NCBI GenBank assembly: GCA_902489215.1
Contig: CABTZE010000003.1
Coordinates: 1-34,808 of the forward strand
DNA: 34,808 nt
Source: an uncultured Brevibacterium sp.
GTDB taxonomy: Bacteria > Actinomycetota > Actinomycetes > Actinomycetales > Brevibacteriaceae
Reading direction: 5' to 3'
The notes below the pieces were generated by a model. That model searched no databases, was not told where the DNA came from, and saw nothing but the letters and a program-made list of their open reading frames with translations. This document shows positions 32,270 through 34,808 of the stretch, piece after piece. Numbering within the stretch: position 1 is the stretch's first letter; each line of letters starts with the position of its first letter. The position numbers were made by a program, and so were the translations under genes.

Positions 32270-33310
32270 ATGCGAAGTCCTCTTCCACCTCGTGAGGGGA
32301 TCAGCGCAACCCGCCTGCGCGCTCCCGGTGGGAAGCAGACCTCGGCAAAAGCCCACCTGCCAGTCCCAGAGACAATCGAGGCCTGGCTGGCCCACGAGTT
32401 CCCCGACCATTCGCCGGGGGACCGCACCTGGCTGACCGAACACCCGGACGGCGGCTGCCTGACCGACGAGACCGGCCGTCCCGCAGGCCCGGACGCCCCC
32501 GTCATCCCCGGTGGCTTCTATTTCTTCCACCGCCCGGTCCCGCACGAAGACCCCGTCCCGTTCGACCTCACCGTCCTCTATGAAGACCGCGACATCGTGG
32601 TGGTCGACAAACCGCACTTCCTCGCCTCGACACCCAACGGCCGCTTTGTGCGCCAGTCCGCGGTGACCCGCCTGCGCATTGAACTGAACGAACCCGACCT
32701 TGTGGCCGTCCACCGGCTGGATCGCGTGACCGCCGGCCTGCTGCTGTTCTCGCGCAGGCCCGAAACCCGAGGCGCCTACCAGGTCCTGTTCCAAAATCGC
32801 CGCGTACACAAAACCTACCGAGCGCTCGCCTGGCTGCCGCCGGGCTTTGACTCCGATGCTCTGCCGGCCGTCCGCCGCACCCGCCTGCACAAAACCAAGG
32901 GCGACCGCCAAGTGGTCGAAATACCCGGTGCGCCCAACACAGAAACCCGGCTGCGGTTCGAGGGGGTTCGCGGCCGGGCTGCCCGCCGGCTCCCGCCGGA
33001 ATCGGCCCCGGTCGTGGGTCCGGAAGTCGCCCTCCCAAATCATGAGGCGGAGCTCACCTCAATCGGTGAGTTCGCCTTAGAACCGGTCACCGGGAAAACC
33101 CATCAGCTGCGCGTCCATCTGAATGGACTGGGTGTGCCGATGGTGGGTGATCCCGTTTACCCGGCCGACTGGGCGCCCGACCCGTATGACTTTTCCGATC
33201 CGCTGCAACTTGTGGCAGACGGGCTTCGGTTCACGGACCCGCTCAGTGGGAAAGAAAGGGAGTTCCAGTCGAGCTTCCCGCTCAGCGTGCCCACGGGGCC
33301 AGCCCGGTGA
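32270..33310 (+). CDS. RluA-family RNA pseudouridine synthase
   Basis: A 346-residue enzyme that isomerises uridine to pseudouridine in structured RNA, most likely rRNA. The catalytic loop HRLDRVTAGLLLF lies at 148-160 with D151 as nucleophile. VLYEDRDIVVVDKPHFLAS (102-120), FQNRRVHKTYRALAW and GKTHQLRVHLNGLGVPMVGDPVY follow in the usual order. The N-terminal 95 residues (with GGFYFFHRPV) are not an S4 domain but a shorter region shared by the RluA-like actinobacterial group. The ATG has a strong AGGAGG 6 nt upstream. It is divergent from the ANL-like gene; the 149-bp gap between them has no clear promoter. The target site cannot be told. Confidence 0.92.
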   Translation: MRSPLPPREGISATRLRAPGGKQTSAKAHLPVPETIEAWLAHEFPDHSPGDRTWLTEHPDGGCLTDETGRPAGPDAPVIPGGFYFFHRPVPHEDPVPFDLTVLYEDRDIVVVDKPHFLASTPNGRFVRQSAVTRLRIELNEPDLVAVHRLDRVTAGLLLFSRRPETRGAYQVLFQNRRVHKTYRALAWLPPGFDSDALPAVRRTRLHKTKGDRQVVEIPGAPNTETRLRFEGVRGRAARRLPPESAPVVGPEVALPNHEAELTSIGEFALEPVTGKTHQLRVHLNGLGVPMVGDPVYPADWAPDPYDFSDPLQLVADGLRFTDPLSGKEREFQSSFPLSVPTGPAR

Positions 33311-33323
33311 GTGCGATGGCGTG

Positions 33324-33373
33324 GTGAGCGGCTCCTCGGCAAGGCGGCCGCGCCTCGTCAGCCGCACGCTCAC
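33324..33373. terminator. Inverted repeat between convergent rluA-like and HsmA-like genes
   Basis: GTGAGCG (33324-33330) pairs with CGCTCAC (33367-33373) around a GC-rich interior with its own 5-bp stem (AGGCG/CGCCT, 33342-33355). The right arm covers the stop codon of the minus-strand gene. It may act as a bidirectional terminator, but no T-run is present. Confidence 0.35.
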
Positions 33374-33780
33374 GCGACCATCGAGGACACCATTCCGGTC
33401 AGGTAGGGCACCAACCAGATGGCCCACACGGTCACAGAGAACTTGTGGAAGATCGCCTTCGCCCTCTCCGTGCCCTTGATCATCACAATGAGCGCCCAGA
33501 AGAAGTGCACCGCCATGAGGATCAGCGCAATGAGGCCGGTGATTGCCATGGTGACCGACAGGATCTGGGCGAGCGAACCATCGGGAGCATTCGACATTGT
33601 CGAATTGCCGGCCGCGGCAATGCGGCGCATCACCTCGCTACCGGATGCATCGAACAGCAGACCCATTCCGAACAGGGCCACGTGAGGCCAGGTCAGTGTC
33701 TTCTTCAGCCGCTCAGCCCAAACGCCGATCGTGTAGAAGACCAGTGCCAGTGAAATGAGGACAATCGCAAGAATCAGCAT
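33370..33780 (-). CDS. HsmA-like (TIGR03987) four-helix membrane protein
   Basis: A 136-residue protein with four predicted TM helices: LILAIVLISLALVFYTIGVW, WPHVALFGMGLLFDASGS, ILSVTMAITGLIALILMAVHFFWALIVM and a last one around FSVTVWAIWLVPYLTGMVSSM. The first helix followed by WAERLKKTLTWPHVALFGMGLLFD matches the family I know as TIGR03987/HsmA; its biochemical role is not established to my knowledge. The ATG at 33780 is chosen because GAGGCTGAAGG lies just upstream and it gives the family-typical N-terminus; an in-frame extension to 33897 is not family-like. It is convergent with the rluA-like gene and divergent from guaB. Confidence 0.8.
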   Translation of the reverse strand: MLILAIVLISLALVFYTIGVWAERLKKTLTWPHVALFGMGLLFDASGSEVMRRIAAAGNSTMSNAPDGSLAQILSVTMAITGLIALILMAVHFFWALIVMIKGTERAKAIFHKFSVTVWAIWLVPYLTGMVSSMVA

Positions 33781-33931
33781 GCCTTCAGCCTCGCGCGTTC
33801 CTGCTTCCTGCACATCGCGCAGAAAGCTGAATTCGGGGTCATACTTTCGGCTGATTCTGCCCACGACAGGCACCAAAACCACCGCCCACCTGACCATCTA
33901 ACCCCCGCCGCTCACGCGGGCGCGAAGCCCT

Positions 33932-33937
33932 TAGAAT
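33932..33937 (+). promoter_or_regulatory. Probable -10 box of guaB
   Basis: TAGAAT lies 82 nt upstream of the guaB GTG, with no clear -35 at 17 bp. The leader between them has no obvious riboswitch fold. Confidence 0.4.
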
Positions 33938-34019
33938 GGACACACAAAAAAGCCGCGGATGACAGACGCAAGTCAGACGCGCATCAGGCGGTAGCGGTTT
34001 ATTCGGAGGAAAGGTTCTC

Positions 34020-34808
34020 GTGCCCGAGGTTCACCAGCATTTCAAAGACGCAGAAGATCCGTTTTCACTTACCGGCCTGACCTATGACGACGTTCTGCTT
34101 CTGCCGGGCGACACCGATGTCATCCCGTCGGAAGCTTCGACAAAAACTCGTCTGACGCGTGAACTCGAGATTTCGGTTCCGCTGGTGTCAGCCGCAATGG
34201 ACACCGTGACAGAATCCCGCATGGCCATCGCCATGGCCCGCTTCGGCGGTCTGGGCATCATCCACCGCAACCTGTCGAAAGAAGACCAGGCTGCCCAGGT
34301 CGACTACGTCAAGCGCTCCGAATCCGGAATGATCACCGACCCGGTGACGATCACCGCCGAAAAGTCGCTCGAAGAGCTCGACTACATGTGTGGCCAGTAC
34401 CGCATTTCCGGCCTGCCGGTGGTTGATGACGACAACACGCTGGTCGGCATCATCACCAACCGCGACCTCCGCTTTGTGCCGCGCGCTGACTTCGCCACCA
34501 CCACGGTCGGCGAAATCATGACCAAGACGCCGCTCATCACCGCCCCGCACGACGTCTCGGCTGAAAAGGCCTACGAGCTTCTGGCAGAGCACAAGATCGA
34601 AAAGCTCCCGCTGGTCGACGAAAACAACAAGATCCAGGGCCTCATCACGGTCAAGGACTTCATCAGGCGCGATGAGTACCCCGACGCTTCGAAGGACGGC
34701 GAAGGCCGCCTGCTCGTAGGTGCGGCCGTCGGCTTCTACGGCGATGCTTTTGAGCGCGCGGGCCTGCTGGCAGAAGCCGGTGTCGACGTACTCGTGGTCG
34801 ACACCGCC
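34020..34808 (+). CDS. guaB: IMP dehydrogenase (3' end outside window)
   Basis: The first 263 codons of the enzyme that oxidises IMP to XMP with NAD, the committed step of GMP synthesis. The N-terminus has LTYDDVLLLPGDTDV and SVPLVSAAMDTVTESRMAIAMARFGGLGIIHRN, both standard for GuaB. Two CBS domains follow (about 101-157 and 165-220; MITDPVTITAEKSLEEL, and IMTKTPLITAPHDVSAEKAYELL), which regulate activity in response to nucleotides. The sequence then re-enters the barrel (LLVGAAVGFYGDAFERAGLLAEAGVDVLVVDTA) and is cut by the window edge before the catalytic cysteine loop. The GTG at 34020 has GGAGG 9 nt upstream. guaB lies a few genes from groEL in many actinobacteria. Confidence 0.96.
   Translation, partial: MPEVHQHFKDAEDPFSLTGLTYDDVLLLPGDTDVIPSEASTKTRLTRELEISVPLVSAAMDTVTESRMAIAMARFGGLGIIHRNLSKEDQAAQVDYVKRSESGMITDPVTITAEKSLEELDYMCGQYRISGLPVVDDDNTLVGIITNRDLRFVPRADFATTTVGEIMTKTPLITAPHDVSAEKAYELLAEHKIEKLPLVDENNKIQGLITVKDFIRRDEYPDASKDGEGRLLVGAAVGFYGDAFERAGLLAEAGVDVLVVDTA

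Noticed and set aside
33781..33897. N-terminal extension of the HsmA-like protein
   Set aside because: A good ribosome-binding site lies just before the ATG at 33780 and the extra 39 residues do not look like the family.
1..34808. Mobile elements, prophage, toxin-antitoxin or tRNA genes
   Set aside because: No transposase, integrase, terminal inverted repeats, phage structural genes or cloverleaf-like sequence could be recognised.

Overview
The window is a chromosomal segment of a high-G+C Gram-positive bacterium (Actinomycetota). The evidence is the GC-rich codon use, frequent GTG/TTG starts, the actinobacterial gene order pmt / rsmI / metG / tatD, and a groES-groEL operon under a promoter with two CIRCE operators. 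DUF6716-, DUF4190- and HsmA-type proteins also point to this phylum. I cannot fix the genus. No transposases, integrases, phage genes, CRISPR arrays, rRNA or tRNA genes were seen.

Left part (1-17901): a large surface-glycopolymer locus. On the plus strand it starts with the tail of an acyltransferase-3/SGNH O-acyltransferase. A GT2 polyprenyl-phosphate-sugar synthase-like enzyme and an overlapping GtrA-like flippase follow. A two-domain glycosyltransferase gene (sialyltransferase-like N-terminus plus DUF6716) lies on the minus strand and overlaps gtrA tail to tail. Then come galE, two paralogous polytopic GT-C-like proteins, a complete acyltransferase-3/SGNH enzyme and a third GT-C-like paralogue. 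Facing these is a minus-strand cluster transcribed from about 17910: a CMP-nonulosonate synthetase fused to a KdsC-like HAD phosphatase, a short NeuB-type nonulosonate synthase, a GT2 glycosyltransferase and a polysialyltransferase-like protein. A strong hairpin over the stop codon at 13060 separates the two convergent groups. Together they suggest that a sialic-acid-like sugar is made, activated and polymerised in the cytoplasm. Lipid-linked sugars would be flipped by GtrA and transferred outside by the GT-C proteins, and the product O-acylated at the surface. The final structure is inference.

Middle part (18077-26263): conserved housekeeping genes. These are protein O-mannosyltransferase (minus), a DUF4190 membrane protein, rsmI, metG and tatD, then groES-groEL with a textbook HrcA/CIRCE promoter and a strong terminator.

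Right part (26264-34808): a tandem duplication of an unusual acyltransferase-3/SGNH gene (period 2247 bp, with a 28-bp perfectly conserved leader), a truncated and motif-degenerate ANL (AMP-ligase-like) protein on the minus strand, an RluA-type pseudouridine synthase, an HsmA-like membrane protein (minus), and the 5' part of guaB running off the end. Several genes lack a Shine-Dalgarno sequence and carry a TANNNT-like or related -10 box 6-8 nt before the start codon, which predicts leaderless mRNAs.
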